From contig NC_003070.9 of assembly GCF_000001735.4 (NCBI RefSeq), forward strand, positions 1,860,001 to 1,924,000: a DNA stretch of 64,000 bases, in the 5' to 3' direction. The first letter of the stretch is position 1; each line of letters opens with the position of its first letter. Positions 46,227 to 58,241 of this stretch are shown here, piece after piece. This stretch comes from Arabidopsis thaliana (lineage: Eukaryota; Streptophyta; Magnoliopsida; Brassicales; Brassicaceae). The translations under genes and the position numbers were made by a program. Under the pieces are notes generated by a model. That model made no database searches. It was not told the origin of the DNA and was given only the letters and a program-made list of their open reading frames with translations.

Positions 46227-47625
46227 CACTGACCATAGAAGAATGCAAAAAAAAATGTGTAATGTAACATTTTTGGGAGAGTTTTAATATGATATTACAA
46301 CTTTTTAACTTATAATGTAATATTCTTATGCTGTAGTTAATTTTCTGTCTTTCCACTAATGAAGCATTTCTGTTTACATGATCTCGTTTTTATGTAGTTC
46401 CTGCATGCATCTTTCTTTAGCAAATATGTTCTATTTAAAAAAGCAGCATGTTATGCTTATTTTGAGAGCTATTCCCATTTTCACTAAATATGAGTTCATA
46501 CTATTCAAGTTAATTAAAAAACACCATTTAGCTTATTTCTTATATCTAAAATTCACAATTATAACTAACAAATAATTACATAGATATACTATATAACATA
46601 TATCAACATCACTTAGTTTGTATTTGAAATAATCAATCTATATACTAAAAAAAGAAAAACATTACCTTTATAACAAAAAATGAGTGAAACTTTAATGGAA
46701 TTTTTCACCAGCAGAAATATAGTGAATCTAAAAGCATTCAAAATTTTCTGAAGCAAGATTTTTTTTTTTCAATTGCTTGTCAGCATCACATATTTGTCAG
46801 AAATAATGAATAAACTTGACAAAAAATCTTGCTTTAGAAAATATACAAATATTACAATACATATACAAAATATACTAACTTTAAATATTAATTTAATTAG
46901 TACCAGATTTAAGAAAAAAATCATTCAAAATTATAAATTGTTTTATTTATTTTACTTGAGTTCTCTCTCTTTTTTGTTGTTGTTGATTACAGATGTAAAT
47001 GTTTATGGGTAGAGCTTCTTTATGATATACGCGAAATTGATTAGTTTTTAGGCCCAAACCTAAAAAGCATTCCGGGTCGGGTAAACGAGCCAAATCTAAA
47101 CGCTGGTTCTTTTCTTCTCCTTCTTCTTCCTCTCGCTCTTGCGGCGCCTTCTCTCTCCCAAACTCGCAGGTAACAAAGCTTCCTTCAATTTCTCCTTTTT
47201 CAGATCAATCAATTTCCTTCTCTGGTTCCCTTTCCTGACGCAAGTTTCCTCCTTTGGTTTTTGTCGATCTCTAAGCTCAGACAGAGATTCGAATGACCTA
47301 ATTGTATCCCGTCTTATCGAGACTTTACACAGATTCTTCTGGGATTTTATCTTACACAGTCGTTATCTACTTGTTGCGTCCAATTGATTTCTCTGAATCA
47401 GAAACCCTAATTTCGTGGGTCTTGTGCAGTCTCTAAAGTTTGCACACTCTCTCAGAATCGAGCCAAGGTTTCGTCTAGAAATTAGGGTTTCTTAGTTTTT
47501 TCATGGTGGAGGATATATTTTAGGCCGATTTGAGGGCTTTCCATCAGTTTTAAACGGAGGAAGTGACGAAAAAGCATCAATCGAGAGCAATTAAGGCGTG
47601 AAATTAGGGTTTCTGAAGTATATGT
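46227..47625 (+). other. AT-rich spacer, then GTE4 promoter and spliced 5' UTR
   Basis: 46227-47030 is very AT-rich with nothing supported. AGGCCCAAA at about 47050 is a site II-like element. A GTE4 leader intron is likely from the donor at 47170 (CGCAG|gtaaca) to the acceptor at 47428-47429 (tgcag). Confidence 0.5.
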
Positions 47626-50183
47626 ATGGCTTCGGAGCCTGTTAACGGAGGAGAAGGTATCGATGGAGCTAGAGAGAAGCAAATCATCAAAGTTTATAAG
47701 AGGAAAGGCAAAGGTCAAAGAAAACAGTCATCTTTCTTTGCCCTTGAGGCTGCCATCGAGAAACCTGAGGGGCTATTAGAAAACGAGAATGATAACAATG
47801 ATGTGAGTCCTGCCGAAACTCTAGCTCCAGAGTTTGAGGATCCTATAGTTGTGGTGAAGAATTCTATCGAAGAGGCTGCTCTTGGGACTAATTCTCATGG
47901 AGACAAAAACTTAACTGAAGCGCCTTCTGAAAACCTGCCTGGTGATGATTCAGACAAAGTCATTGACAAGCCTCTTGTCGAAGCATTTTCTCAAGCTCAA
48001 CCACAGGATGATGCCAGTTTGGCCGCTATGGACAAGTCTGAAGAAGTACCTTCTCAGATCCCCAAAGCTCAAGATGATGTCAATACAGTGGTTGTTGATG
48101 AAAACTCTATCAAGGAACCTCCTAAAAGCCTTGCCCAAGAAGATGTTACCACTGTGATTGTTGACAAGAACCCTATCGAAGCACCTTCTCAAACCCTATC
48201 CCTGGAAGATGGTGATACTCTTGTTGTTGACAAGAATCCCATTGAAGTGTCTTCTGAGGAAGATGTCCACGTGATAGATGCAGATAATCTAATAAAAGAA
48301 GCTCATCCTGAAAACTTTGTGGAAAGAGATACCACTGATGCCCAACAGCCCGCTGGGCTTACCTCTGATTCTGCTCATGCTACTGCTGCTGGAAGCATGC
48401 CAATGGAGGAGGACGCAGATGGACGTATTAGGATACATGTAGCCTCCACAACGAAGCAACAGAAAGAGGAGATCAGGAAGAAGCTTGAAGATCAGCTTAA
48501 CGTAGTCAGAGGAATGGTAAAGAAGATAGAGGATAAAGAGGGCGAGATTGGTGCATATAACGATTCTCGTGTTTTGATTAACACTGGTATTAATAATGGA
48601 GGAGGGAGGATTCTGTCAGGGTTTGCATCAGCTGGACTTCCTCGTGAGGTCATTAGAGCACCAAGGCCTGTAAATCAACTAAGTATATCAGTGTTGGAGA
48701 ATACTCAGGGAGTCAATGAGCATGTGGAAAAGGAGAAAAGAACACCCAAGGCAAATCAGTTTTATAGAAATTCAGAGTTTTTACTTGGTGACAAGTTACC
48801 ACCTGCAGAGAGTAACAAGAAATCAAAATCGAGTTCAAAGAAGCAAGGAGGGGACGTTGGGCATGGTTTTGGTGCAGGGACTAAAGTTTTCAAGAATTGC
48901 AGTGCTCTGCTTGAAAGGCTGATGAAGCATAAGCATGGTTGGGTGTTCAATGCTCCAGTAGACGTGAAGGGTCTAGGTTTACTTGATTATTACACCATTA
49001 TCGAGCACCCTATGGATTTGGGAACTATCAAGTCTGCGTTAATGAAGAATTTGTACAAGTCACCAAGAGAATTTGCAGAGGATGTTAGACTTACTTTCCA
49101 CAATGCTATGACTTACAACCCAGAAGGACAAGATGTCCATCTCATGGCGGTTACGCTATTACAGATCTTTGAGGAAAGATGGGCTGTAATAGAGGCAGAT
49201 TATAATCGTGAAATGAGATTTGTCACTGGTTATGAAATGAACCTTCCAACTCCTACAATGAGGTCTAGACTGGGTCCTACAATGCCACCACCACCTATCA
49301 ATGTGAGGAATACGATAGACCGGGCAGACTGGAGTAATCGCCAACCAACTACAACACCTGGAAGAACACCGACCAGTGCAACACCTTCTGGAAGGACACC
49401 TGCTCTGAAGAAGCCAAAGGCAAACGAACCAAATAAAAGAGATATGACGTATGAGGAGAAGCAGAAGCTTAGTGGCCATTTGCAGAACTTGCCTCCAGAT
49501 AAACTAGATGCAATTGTACAAATCGTTAACAAGAGGAATACTGCGGTGAAGCTACGGGATGAAGAAATTGAAGTTGATATTGATAGTGTTGATCCAGAGA
49601 CCCTGTGGGAGTTGGACAGATTTGTAACCAACTATAAAAAGGGCTTGAGCAAGAAAAAGAGAAAAGCTGAGCTAGCTATTCAAGCTAGAGCAGAAGCCGA
49701 GAGGAATAGCCAACAACAGATGGTATTTGCACCTCTCCCGATAATTTTACTCCTCTTTTTACTAAAATTATATGCTCATCTTTGTTGTTTTTTTCCTTAA
49801 TTGCAGGCTCCAGCACCAGCGGCACATGAGTTTTCTAGAGAGGGTGGCAACACAGGTAATTTTGCCTGTTCCTTTTATGAATTACTTCCCTCTTTATGGT
49901 GAGAACAACTTACGAATAATAACTCTTACTGCAGCTAAAAAGACACTACCTACGCCATTACCTTCTCAAGTGGAGAAGCAAAACAATGAGACAAGCAGAT
50001 CAAGTAGTTCAAGCAGCTCTTCCAGTTCCAGCTCGTCTAGTGGTACATGCGTCTCTCTGAGTTATCTAACATTATATCTGATACATATTGCTTTTGTGAT
50101 TTTTGTTATCTAAACCCCTCTGTGTTGGGCGTGCAGATTCAGACAGCGACAGCTCTTCATCATCTGGATCAGATCAGACCTAG
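47626..50183 (+). CDS. GTE4: bromodomain and extra-terminal (BET) protein
   Basis: Four coding exons: 47626-49722, 49807-49855, 49935-50042, 50137-50183; 766 aa. A long acidic N-terminus carries imperfect repeats of about 25-30 residues (PSQTL.LEDGDT.VVDKNPIE type, about 140-220). A coiled-coil stretch follows (TKQQKEEIRKKLEDQLNVVR). The bromodomain is at about 425-520, with the acetyl-lysine pocket landmarks HPMDLGTIK and the Asn of MTYNPEGQD. The NET domain is at about 605-670 (MTYEEKQKLSGHLQNLPPDK, VDIDSVDPETLWELDRFV). The tail is poly-Ser and acidic and is encoded by three tiny exons. GTE4 (At1g06230) reads acetylated histones and maintains the mitotic cell cycle and root meristem. Confidence 0.94.
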
Positions 50184-51165
50184 AGGCTAGTGTACAAGAA
50201 GAGGGTTGGTGTTGACAAATATGTAAGGTAATCTCTATCATCCACTTTTAACCTAATAAGCATATGTGTTAATTGAATCATTTACAACAGCATCTACATT
50301 ATCTCTATGTTGGCATGGTTCTAATACTTTGTCTTGTTCATATCGGGTCTATATTGTTATATATTCTGATAGTTGTTACTTTCTTAAACCATATGGTACC
50401 AATGTCTGATGGTTTATGGTGGAAACACAGGGCGGTGAAGGTAGAGTAGAAGAGGATATGGGAAGTGAAAGAAGGAAGGATGATGACGTACAGGCTTGAG
50501 GCAAGAGAAATAGTAGAGGAGTGGGATGGAATGGAAGGAAAAAGATTGTGTATCATATTCATATCACTGTTAGAGTAAAAAAAGAAAAATCTATTATTCT
50601 TAGTTTTTGTTTGACTTAGGAGGATTATGCGTCTGTCTCTACTTTTAGATGTAACCGTAGGGGTTGGGTTTGATCTCTCACTTTGTATATCTCTCTTTGC
50701 CTCTCTGGTCTATTTAGCGGTTTAGTTGGTTGATGACTGTTTCATCATTTAGTGGTTAGTTAGGGTGCTTTTGAATCAAAGATTCTGGATTCTTGAAAAC
50801 TTGTAGTACTGTATGCTTTGTGAGTTTGTGACCCCTTTAGCTTTGTTTTTCTTCTTGCGTCCTTGCTCCTGTTTAACTCATTCTTCTATCTTTTGTGATC
50901 CTCGATTCGATCTAGCACTGTATTGTTGGGGAAAATTACACCCAAGGAAAAGAAAGTAAAATCAAACATGTAAGTTCTTTGAGGGATTTATCTGTATAAT
51001 CAAATAATATAATGGGGTTTAAGTAACACTTGAAATTGTTTAAGGTGTATTTTAGTAAAAATGTAAAGTTTGGTTTTTGATATTGCAATTTTGGCAAAGA
51101 TTAAGCAATGTGTGGAAGCAAGTGCAGTGAAGCAGCATTCTTCAGTTTGGAGGTAGAGAAGAAGA
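50184..51165. other. GTE4 3' UTR and DUF455 gene promoter
   Basis: GTE4 3' sequence, possibly with a further 3' UTR intron near 50228-50430, then AT-rich promoter sequence. No other gene seen. Confidence 0.45.
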
Positions 51166-52875
51166 ATGTTGATTCATCATCTTCGTCCTTTTTCAACTGC
51201 TTCTCTGTCTCCTCGTTCTCTCACCATTTCCACTGCTCTCTCTTCTTCTTCGACGAAGCAACAACACAAGCTTTGGTCTGGTCTCGAAAACTGGAGAAAG
51301 AGTCCTGTCAACGACCTCCGTCTCTGGGGTCCTACTGGTCCTCTCCTTCCTTCTTCTTCTGACTCCATCTCCGCCGACTTCTACGGTCTCGTCTCAGCTG
51401 CATCTTCTCTCGCTGATCTCGGAGCACTCGTTCTCTCAACCTCCGATCCTCTCTCCAAATCTCATATCTCCCATTTAGCTTTCTCTCGTTGGCGCCGTGA
51501 GAATCTCCCTGTTGGCTCAATCTCTCATCTTCCTTCTTCTCCAGCTCGTCCTCCCAAACCTCTCCTCGTACGTGTTCCTCCTCTCTTTTTTCTCTCAATC
51601 TGATTTGATCAAATTAGCTAAATTTGTTTGTATTGTTGCAGGTTGCGACCAACCAAGTCCCAAATCCGAAAGACTCAAACCTTCCTCTCAATGCTCATAT
51701 GCTTCATAATCTAGCTCATGTTGAGCTTAATGCTATTGATTTGGCTTGGGATACTGTTGCTCGTTTCTCTCCTTTCTTCGACCTTTTGGGTCACAACTTC
51801 TTTGATGACTTTGCTCATGTTGCTGATGATGAGAGTCGCCATTTCTTGTGGTGTTCCCAGAGACTCGCTGAGCTTGGTTTCAAGTCTGTTATATTTTTAA
51901 AGTTTCAAACTTTTGATTACTATTTGTTTCAGGACAACCATTAAACTCTTACCCTCTTCTTCTTCAAGGTATGGAGATATACCGGCTAATAATTTGCTCA
52001 TGAGGGAATGCGAGAAAACTTCCAACAATGTCGCTGCTCGCTTGGCTTGTATCCCTCTTGTTCAGGTACTGCCCCACTTATCTGATATGGATGATACCAC
52101 AAATGAGACACCAGTTTGTTTTAATAGCATTATTCATACCAATTTAGTTATACAGGAGGCTAGAGGACTTGATGCTGGACCTAGGTTGGTCAAACGGCTG
52201 ACAGGATTTGGAGATAACAGGACTTCGAAAATCGTGGCGAAGATCGCTGAGGAGGAAGTTGCACATGTAGCTGTTGGTGTAGACTGGTTTCTCTCTGTGT
52301 GTCAAAAGATGAACCGTGCTCCTTCCCCTACATTTAAAGGCATACCCAAGTCTTTTTTTTCATGCTTCTATATCTCATCTTTTACCCGCTCGTTTTATAC
52401 AAATATCATAAATATGTTTTCAACCATATGTGCTGTGCAGATCTGATCAAAGAGTATGGTGTCGAGTTAAGGGGCCCTTTCAACCACTCAGCTCGGGAGG
52501 TAGCTGGCATTCCGCGAGATTGGTAAGGAATATCATCCCACCAAGTTACACTCTTTCAAGAACTGGCTCTATATCAACATTTCAAGTTAGCGTAACAGAT
52601 TAAATGGGCTTATTCCATATATCTTTAGGTATGATCCATCATGTGGCACGGAAGTGGATAAAGGCGATAACGAACAGGGTGACAAGGAGCAACTCTCTGC
52701 AGTATGTTTCTTCTTTGTTCATGTATCATAGCTATGCTTCGTGGAGGAGGCAAATTCTTGCTGAAGATTATCTTAATGTATGATTTTTGTCACATCACAA
52801 CAGGTTTACGATAGGCTCACTCACATTATCTCAATGGAGAGTGAGAATTCAAGTCTTGAAAAGCCTGCCAAATGA
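51166..52875 (+). CDS. DUF455 ferritin-like protein, organelle-targeted, function unknown
   Basis: Seven exons: 51166-51567, 51642-51883, 51969-52065, 52156-52339, 52441-52522, 52629-52701, 52804-52875; 383 aa. The first ~35 residues (MLIHHLRPFSTASLSPRSLT) are Ser/Arg-rich without acids, so a mitochondrial or plastid presequence is likely. The DUF455 domain holds ferritin-like metal-ligand patterns: MLHNLAHVELNAIDLAWD (H..E), FAHVADDESRHF (E..H) and KIAEEEVAHVAVG (E..H). These would suit a di-metal site as in MiaE-type proteins. Intron 4 starts with GC, not GT: only that junction (TTTAAAG|gcatac ... gcag|ATCTGATC) keeps the family reading TFKDLIKEYGVEL. Expected locus At1g06240. I know no demonstrated reaction for it. 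Confidence 0.85.
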
Positions 52876-53338
52876 AATGATGCAGTCAGAGTCTTGATTT
52901 GATGGCGTTATAACTGATGAATGAGTGTCAGGCGTAATTTCTTGGGCTCTGGAAGTACAAATTAATGTTCTCATACAAAATAGTTGAAACCTAACGTTAG
53001 CTTATACTTTTTCTCTCTTAGTGAGGCTTCTGTTTATGGTAATTTTATGTTTTTGCTCCTTGTGCATGACTATAATAGTGGAGTTGATCTAGGCGACCAA
53101 TTTATCTCATGGAATTGCTCTCATTCAAGATACTTTGTTGTTTTGTTCAATGAATTTCAATTTGTTCTTTGTCCAAGTACACAAATAGTGAACTTGTCAC
53201 TTTCTATTTGCTTGTCTTGTTGATCTTGGATTGCATTTTTATAGACGTGAGATTCGGTTCCCAGATTCTTTGTTCTTCTAAATGAATTTTTTTTTGTGTA
53301 CAAACATATTGTGCAGAATCTTATATAAGTTTTTGTAA
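52876..53338. other. convergent 3' UTR region
   Basis: Lies between the stop of the DUF455 gene (+) and the stop of the phospholipase gene (-). Only UTR-like sequence is seen. Confidence 0.5.
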
Positions 53339-54850
53339 CTAATCTGTATTTAGCTCTTGTAGTTGGTTACTAGTTGAGGAGTCGTCATTGTCATCAGCAT
53401 CAACATCATCATCATGATCTCTCCTGTGGACATCCAGCTTCCATGTCCCATCATCCATTTGAAGCATCCCTTTGTTTGCCAGACACCTCCAGGTACTTGG
53501 CACTAAGTACTCGTCCTTTAGAGCATCCAATCCTTTATTGACCAACGAAATATCCCGGCCAATCTCCAGCTTGAATACCCCGTCTGTATCTTGCATCCCT
53601 GCCATGCCGTGCAGGTATATCTCCAGGTTATGGTAGTTCCTGAAGTTCAGAGACCGTTTCAGGTATGTTGAGTTCAAAGTATTGATCTCTAACACCTCGC
53701 CAATTTCTGAGTACAGTAAGAGTGGATAATGTGGTGCGACATCTGGAACATTTACTATTCTTAGAATGTTTAGTGGTTGGAGTGAGTCGACTACGTTTTT
53801 GAAGTTATGGTCTCCAATCCGAGGACTCCCGAAAGCAAAAACTGTGATAGGAACTTGCTTTTTTTGAAGATTTATATTGATATTATTCTTTTTGCCATAG
53901 ACAAGATCTGCAGCTGATAGAACTGACATAACTGCGCCCAAGCTATGGCCTGTGAAGGTGATGCTTATTTCTTCATCCTTGTAAAGTTCTAGCAACCTCT
54001 TGAGCTCTCCTTGTACCTAAAACCAAAACCAAGACACGATGCCATTAGGAGAAAGAAGGAGAAATGGAAGTAGTGTTGTTGACGTTGTAATGGGTCGCCC
54101 CGCCACGTTTTGAGCTCAACCCATTTCGGCCTTGATAACTTGAACCTGTCACTGAAGTGAATGCGATGATAAAAGAGAAAGGTGAGGACCTGTTCTTGTG
54201 CACTAGTCGTGTCATAAGGTGAGCGAGAATCAGAAGCGGTATAGATGTCGAGCCAGCCACTTCCAATACGAGGGTTATCTTTGGGGTCAGTTACTGGGAA
54301 AACCGAGATAGCTGGCTCAAGCGGAAAATCGAAATCATTAGCCCATTCATATGGCTGTAGAGTTCCTCTCCATGCAACAACAATGTCTCTCCTCCCTAAC
54401 ATCGCTTTTCCCTGGTCTGTAGCAACCGCAATGTAACCCATCCAGTTAGTCTGCACGCGAGATGCATCCTTTGACAAAGACTTTACGATGAAAGAGATTG
54501 GTAACTTTATGGAAGCTGTTGCGTAGATGTACTTAGTCACTTTGTACCTGAAAATCTATCATGGGTAAGCTTACATCGTCGAATCAAAGATGAAACATTG
54601 TGGGAGTATGGTACCTGAAAGGGTTGGCTTTAAGGAAGCCGGTTCGAGCTAACAGTCGGTTCTTGGAGTAATAACAATCACCGGCGTATCTGGACTTACG
54701 GTCCCAGTTAAAGGCATCGTAACCAACCTGAGACATCTCGCCGTAGTGAATGATGTAGCGGCGAAGATCCGGGTCAAGTGGATCAAGCAGGCCTTTCCAT
54801 TTGTTTTGGCCACTTAGCACCTTCCATCTCTTTGGTATGCCCTCCACCAT
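53339..54850 (-). CDS. PLA1-IIalpha: class II phospholipase A1 (lipase class 3)
   Basis: Three exons: 54850-54615, 54547-54190, 54016-53339; 423 aa. It has no transit peptide (MVEGIPKRWKVLSGQNKWKG), as in the cytosolic class II group. The alpha/beta-hydrolase core shows DIVVAWRGT (oxyanion side), nucleophile elbow TFTGHSLGA, the conserved Asp in VNVPDVAPHYP and a late His (FRNYHNLEIYLHG). The C-terminus ends in an Asp-rich tail (HDDDVDADDNDD). This set of residues indicates an active enzyme. Family members release the sn-1 acyl chain of phosphatidylcholine or galactolipids. It matches At1g06250. The long upstream frame to 54979 is leader sequence; the Met at 54850 gives the family N-terminus. 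Confidence 0.92.
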
Positions 54851-55239
54851 GTTTGCCTTTGTTTTTTTTTCACAAACCTTTTTCTTCTTGTTCTTGATGT
54901 TTGGAGAGTAACATTGCTCCTTGTGTGAAAGAATTGGATAATGCGTGAAGGAAATGGTCCTTAATGTATGGCCCTTCACATAAATAGTGCCGGTTTAAGT
55001 TTATTTTAAGTGTACGTTTATTACAAATTTGTAGGATTCACATCACTTTTTTTAACGGTTAATCAACGCTTAAAACATGTACTATTGTTAGTTACATCGA
55101 AATTAAATTAATTAAAGACTATTTCCTCTATAGCCTGTCTAATTTTATTCGGCTAAACCAAACCGGAAACATCTATCCAGAACCGAAGCAGGGGCTTATA
55201 CTTAGCGACCAGCGTTGTTAAGGTGCAATTGAGTACTTG
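54851..55239. other. phospholipase promoter, AT-rich
   Basis: Upstream region of the phospholipase gene on the minus strand. Nothing else supported. Confidence 0.4.
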
Positions 55240-56360
55240 ACCGGTGAGTTTCAATGTATTCATGTTCTCTGCTCTGCCTCATTCTTGAAGATTCCATTAT
55301 CTTTCATCAATGGTTTGGAACCTGAAACTAAATTTCTCAAAAAGAGTTGTCACCATCAAGTAAGACTGGTTCGCTCGCCAGAGCATGTTGTCTAATATCT
55401 GGATCTTTCCTGCAAACAGAATCAGCCACCCCTTATGACCATTGTCTTCATTTTCCGACATTCCTCTCTGTAGATAAACCTTTCTGGCACTGCTTCAGAA
55501 TCATCTGAACATTCTTTTGCAAAATCAGACAGTCATGATTCAGGAGTTTTTGAACATGGGGACTTGTGACCTCGGAAAGCTCTTCTTCTCATCTGTAATG
55601 GACTGATTAGACCGCCTCAGAGAAGTTAACAGGTTATAAAGATCCGCATGACAAAGCAAGCATCATCCTTGGTTCAGTTTTCTAGCTGAACAATACCCAT
55701 GGCTTCTTTCCATATTCATGATTTCTTTTCAAAGCATATTCATGTAATAATTAGAAGGGGAGGCAATGGTTTTCCATAAACGAAAGAGGCTTCAGCAAGC
55801 AAGTCTTGAACCACATCTGAACAAAGTTTCTCAACAGGGTTTCTGACTGTAATGAACTTGATCCTAAACAAATTTTGCAGTATCAGAAACCAAGAGTTAA
55901 CAAACTAGAAACATCATAGTACGAATTACATGTGCTACTATAAAGTATGAAGTACCTGGAAGCCTCAAATTTCTCCAGCACATGTTTTTCCATAGCTCAA
56001 GAAACTGAATCTTCTTGGGTCAAAAATTTGTATTTATTTAGAAATGACAAAGAAAGAAGGACTCAAGAATTGTCAACACCAAAGTTTACAATGGAAGGAT
56101 CAACAATCTTCAGAGAAAGCCAATCAGCACCAGTTTTACAACGAGTACCTTTACCTGCAAAATGTCAAAAGAAGAGAAAATTTCAGTTTTCAAGACCAAA
56201 AAAAAAATGACTTCTGGAGAAACAGGCATAACATAAACACATATGTCAGTTGACTAAAACAAACTAAATTATACGACTCTCTTAAACTTACGTTTCTGCA
56301 TATTGTTAAGGATGGGACAGGAGGAAACTTGTCCCACTGGAACTGCAACAAAACACAAAA
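55240..56360 (-). pseudogene. scattered exon-like remnants of an unrecognised gene
   Basis: Several minus-strand stretches read like coding exons bordered by splice signals. One pair (55993-55956 and 55863-55740, 92-bp intron) joins in frame to 53 codons (MEKHVLEKFEASR, then IKFITVRNPVEKLCSDVVQD). Upstream on the same strand are a stretch at about 56158-56062 (KGTRCKTGADWLSLKIVDPS, then a stop) and one near 56290-56345 (FQWDKFPPVPSLTICRN, donor gtaagt). Downstream near 55300-55480 lies a stretch with stops. I do not recognise the family. The pieces are not continuous, so a decayed multi-exon gene is more likely than an intact one. It is distinct from both flanking genes. Confidence 0.4.
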
Positions 56361-56448
56361 CCTGTGACCAAGAAAGCAGTACAGGACTGAAGCTTATATA
56401 CCAGAAACCAAACTCATTTCCCAAACTCCAACTTTTAAACAAACAAAA

Positions 56449-57585
56449 ATGCTGAATGTACTTCGAAATTCTAACCTGACCCTTGCCGTTTTGATTTGCT
56501 TTGTCTTGATAGCTTCAAAGCTATGTTCCGTCGATTCCTCTGTGTATGACCCACACAAAACCCTGAAGCAGCGGTTCGAGAAGTGGCTTAAAACCCACAG
56601 CAAATTATATGGAGGAAGGGATGAGTGGATGCTACGGTTTGGGATATATCAGTCTAACGTCCAGTTGATTGACTACATCAACTCCCTCCACTTGCCCTTT
56701 AAGCTAACGGATAATAGATTTGCAGATATGACCAATTCTGAGTTTAAGGCCCATTTTCTCGGGTTGAACACGTCTTCCTTGAGGTTACACAAGAAGCAGA
56801 GACCAGTTTGTGACCCAGCAGGCAATGTCCCGGACGCTGTGGACTGGAGGACTCAAGGTGCTGTGACTCCTATCAGAAATCAAGGAAAATGCGGTATGAA
56901 ATTATGTTTTTACATAATTCATTCTAAACATAAAACCTTGCAAACATTCATTATTCAACTGATGACATTCTGATTGCGTTTTGTTTTTCTTGTTGCAGGA
57001 GGTTGCTGGGCATTCTCTGCAGTAGCAGCTATTGAAGGCATCAACAAGATTAAAACAGGGAATTTAGTGTCTCTCTCAGAACAACAACTCATAGATTGTG
57101 ATGTCGGCACTTACAACAAAGGCTGTAGTGGCGGATTAATGGAAACAGCATTTGAATTCATCAAAACCAATGGTGGACTCGCCACGGAGACCGACTACCC
57201 ATACACAGGCATAGAGGGTACCTGCGACCAAGAAAAATCCAAAAATAAGGTAGTTACGATACAAGGATACCAAAAGGTAGCCCAAAACGAGGCGAGCCTA
57301 CAAATCGCTGCAGCTCAACAGCCAGTATCAGTTGGAATCGATGCTGGTGGGTTTATCTTTCAGCTCTACTCCTCCGGTGTTTTCACAAATTACTGTGGAA
57401 CAAATCTCAACCATGGAGTGACTGTTGTTGGATATGGAGTAGAAGGCGATCAAAAGTACTGGATCGTAAAGAATTCATGGGGAACTGGCTGGGGTGAAGA
57501 AGGCTACATACGGATGGAGCGTGGTGTAAGTGAAGACACGGGTAAATGTGGTATTGCTATGATGGCAAGCTATCCCTTGCAGTGA
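56449..57585 (+). CDS. papain-like cysteine protease (C1A)
   Basis: Two exons, 56449-56893 and 56999-57585; 343 aa. Signal peptide at 1 to about 27 ([17 protein letters not shown] core). The I29 inhibitory prodomain (about 40-110) has the ERFNIN-like helix and GNFD-equivalent region ([20 protein letters not shown]). The mature enzyme starts near [16 protein letters not shown]. Catalytic residues are present: Gln in RNQGKCGGCW, Cys in GGCWAFSAV, His in [11 protein letters not shown], Asn in [12 protein letters not shown]. The usual CGSCW reads CGGCW here. The intron falls just before the active-site Cys, as in many plant C1A genes. There is no granulin domain or KDEL tail. Expected to be At1g06260; acts in vacuole or secretory pathway by family. 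Confidence 0.9.
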
Positions 57586-58241
57586 GTCCATGAATCTCCA
57601 TAAGCGTTAGAACCTTTTCCTTTTGGATAACAATGCTCTCTGTATGACTATCTGCAATAGCGCAGCTAAAATAATTACGATTGTAAAATAAAGTACTAGA
57701 GATAATTGAGAGGCAGGTTATCGTTAACAGGATTCTAAAGTCAAGATGCGATTATAAGAGAAACATGTGTTTTCTATAATACCTGCCTAAGCACATGAGG
57801 CTCGCTTGAACGATTGGTACTTTCTCCTAGAAGCATCCTGTTTGATAACTTGCTTCTTATAAACCGTAGGTATGGCATTGGGTCTAGTGATATTGAACAA
57901 ACACAAGGATCTCAAGGTAAAAGATAATGCTCACAACCTAAGATAGAAGCTAATTATGACGACTGAAACAAGTGACAAGATAAAACATCCACGTAAGTCC
58001 ACAAAAAAAATCATCATCAGCTTCCAATTATACCATCACATTTTGGCCACACTATTACATGCTCACTCGACACTTCAAATATAGGTATACAGCATATAGG
58101 GACAAACGGATCATTGCTATAAAAAAAATATATGTTTAATCAGAAACAACAAAAATGTTCCCAAGTTCGGGTTGTGAGTTTCATTCCAGGATCGTAACTG
58201 CAGCTATTCTTACAAAATCTTAACACTTATCTGAGAAATAC
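57586..58241. other. convergent 3' region of protease and PPR genes
   Basis: UTR-like and AT-rich. No additional gene seen. Confidence 0.5.

Noticed and set aside
47950-48192. Minus-strand frame inside GTE4 exon 1
   Set aside because: It is the shadow of the GTE4 acidic repeats on the other strand.
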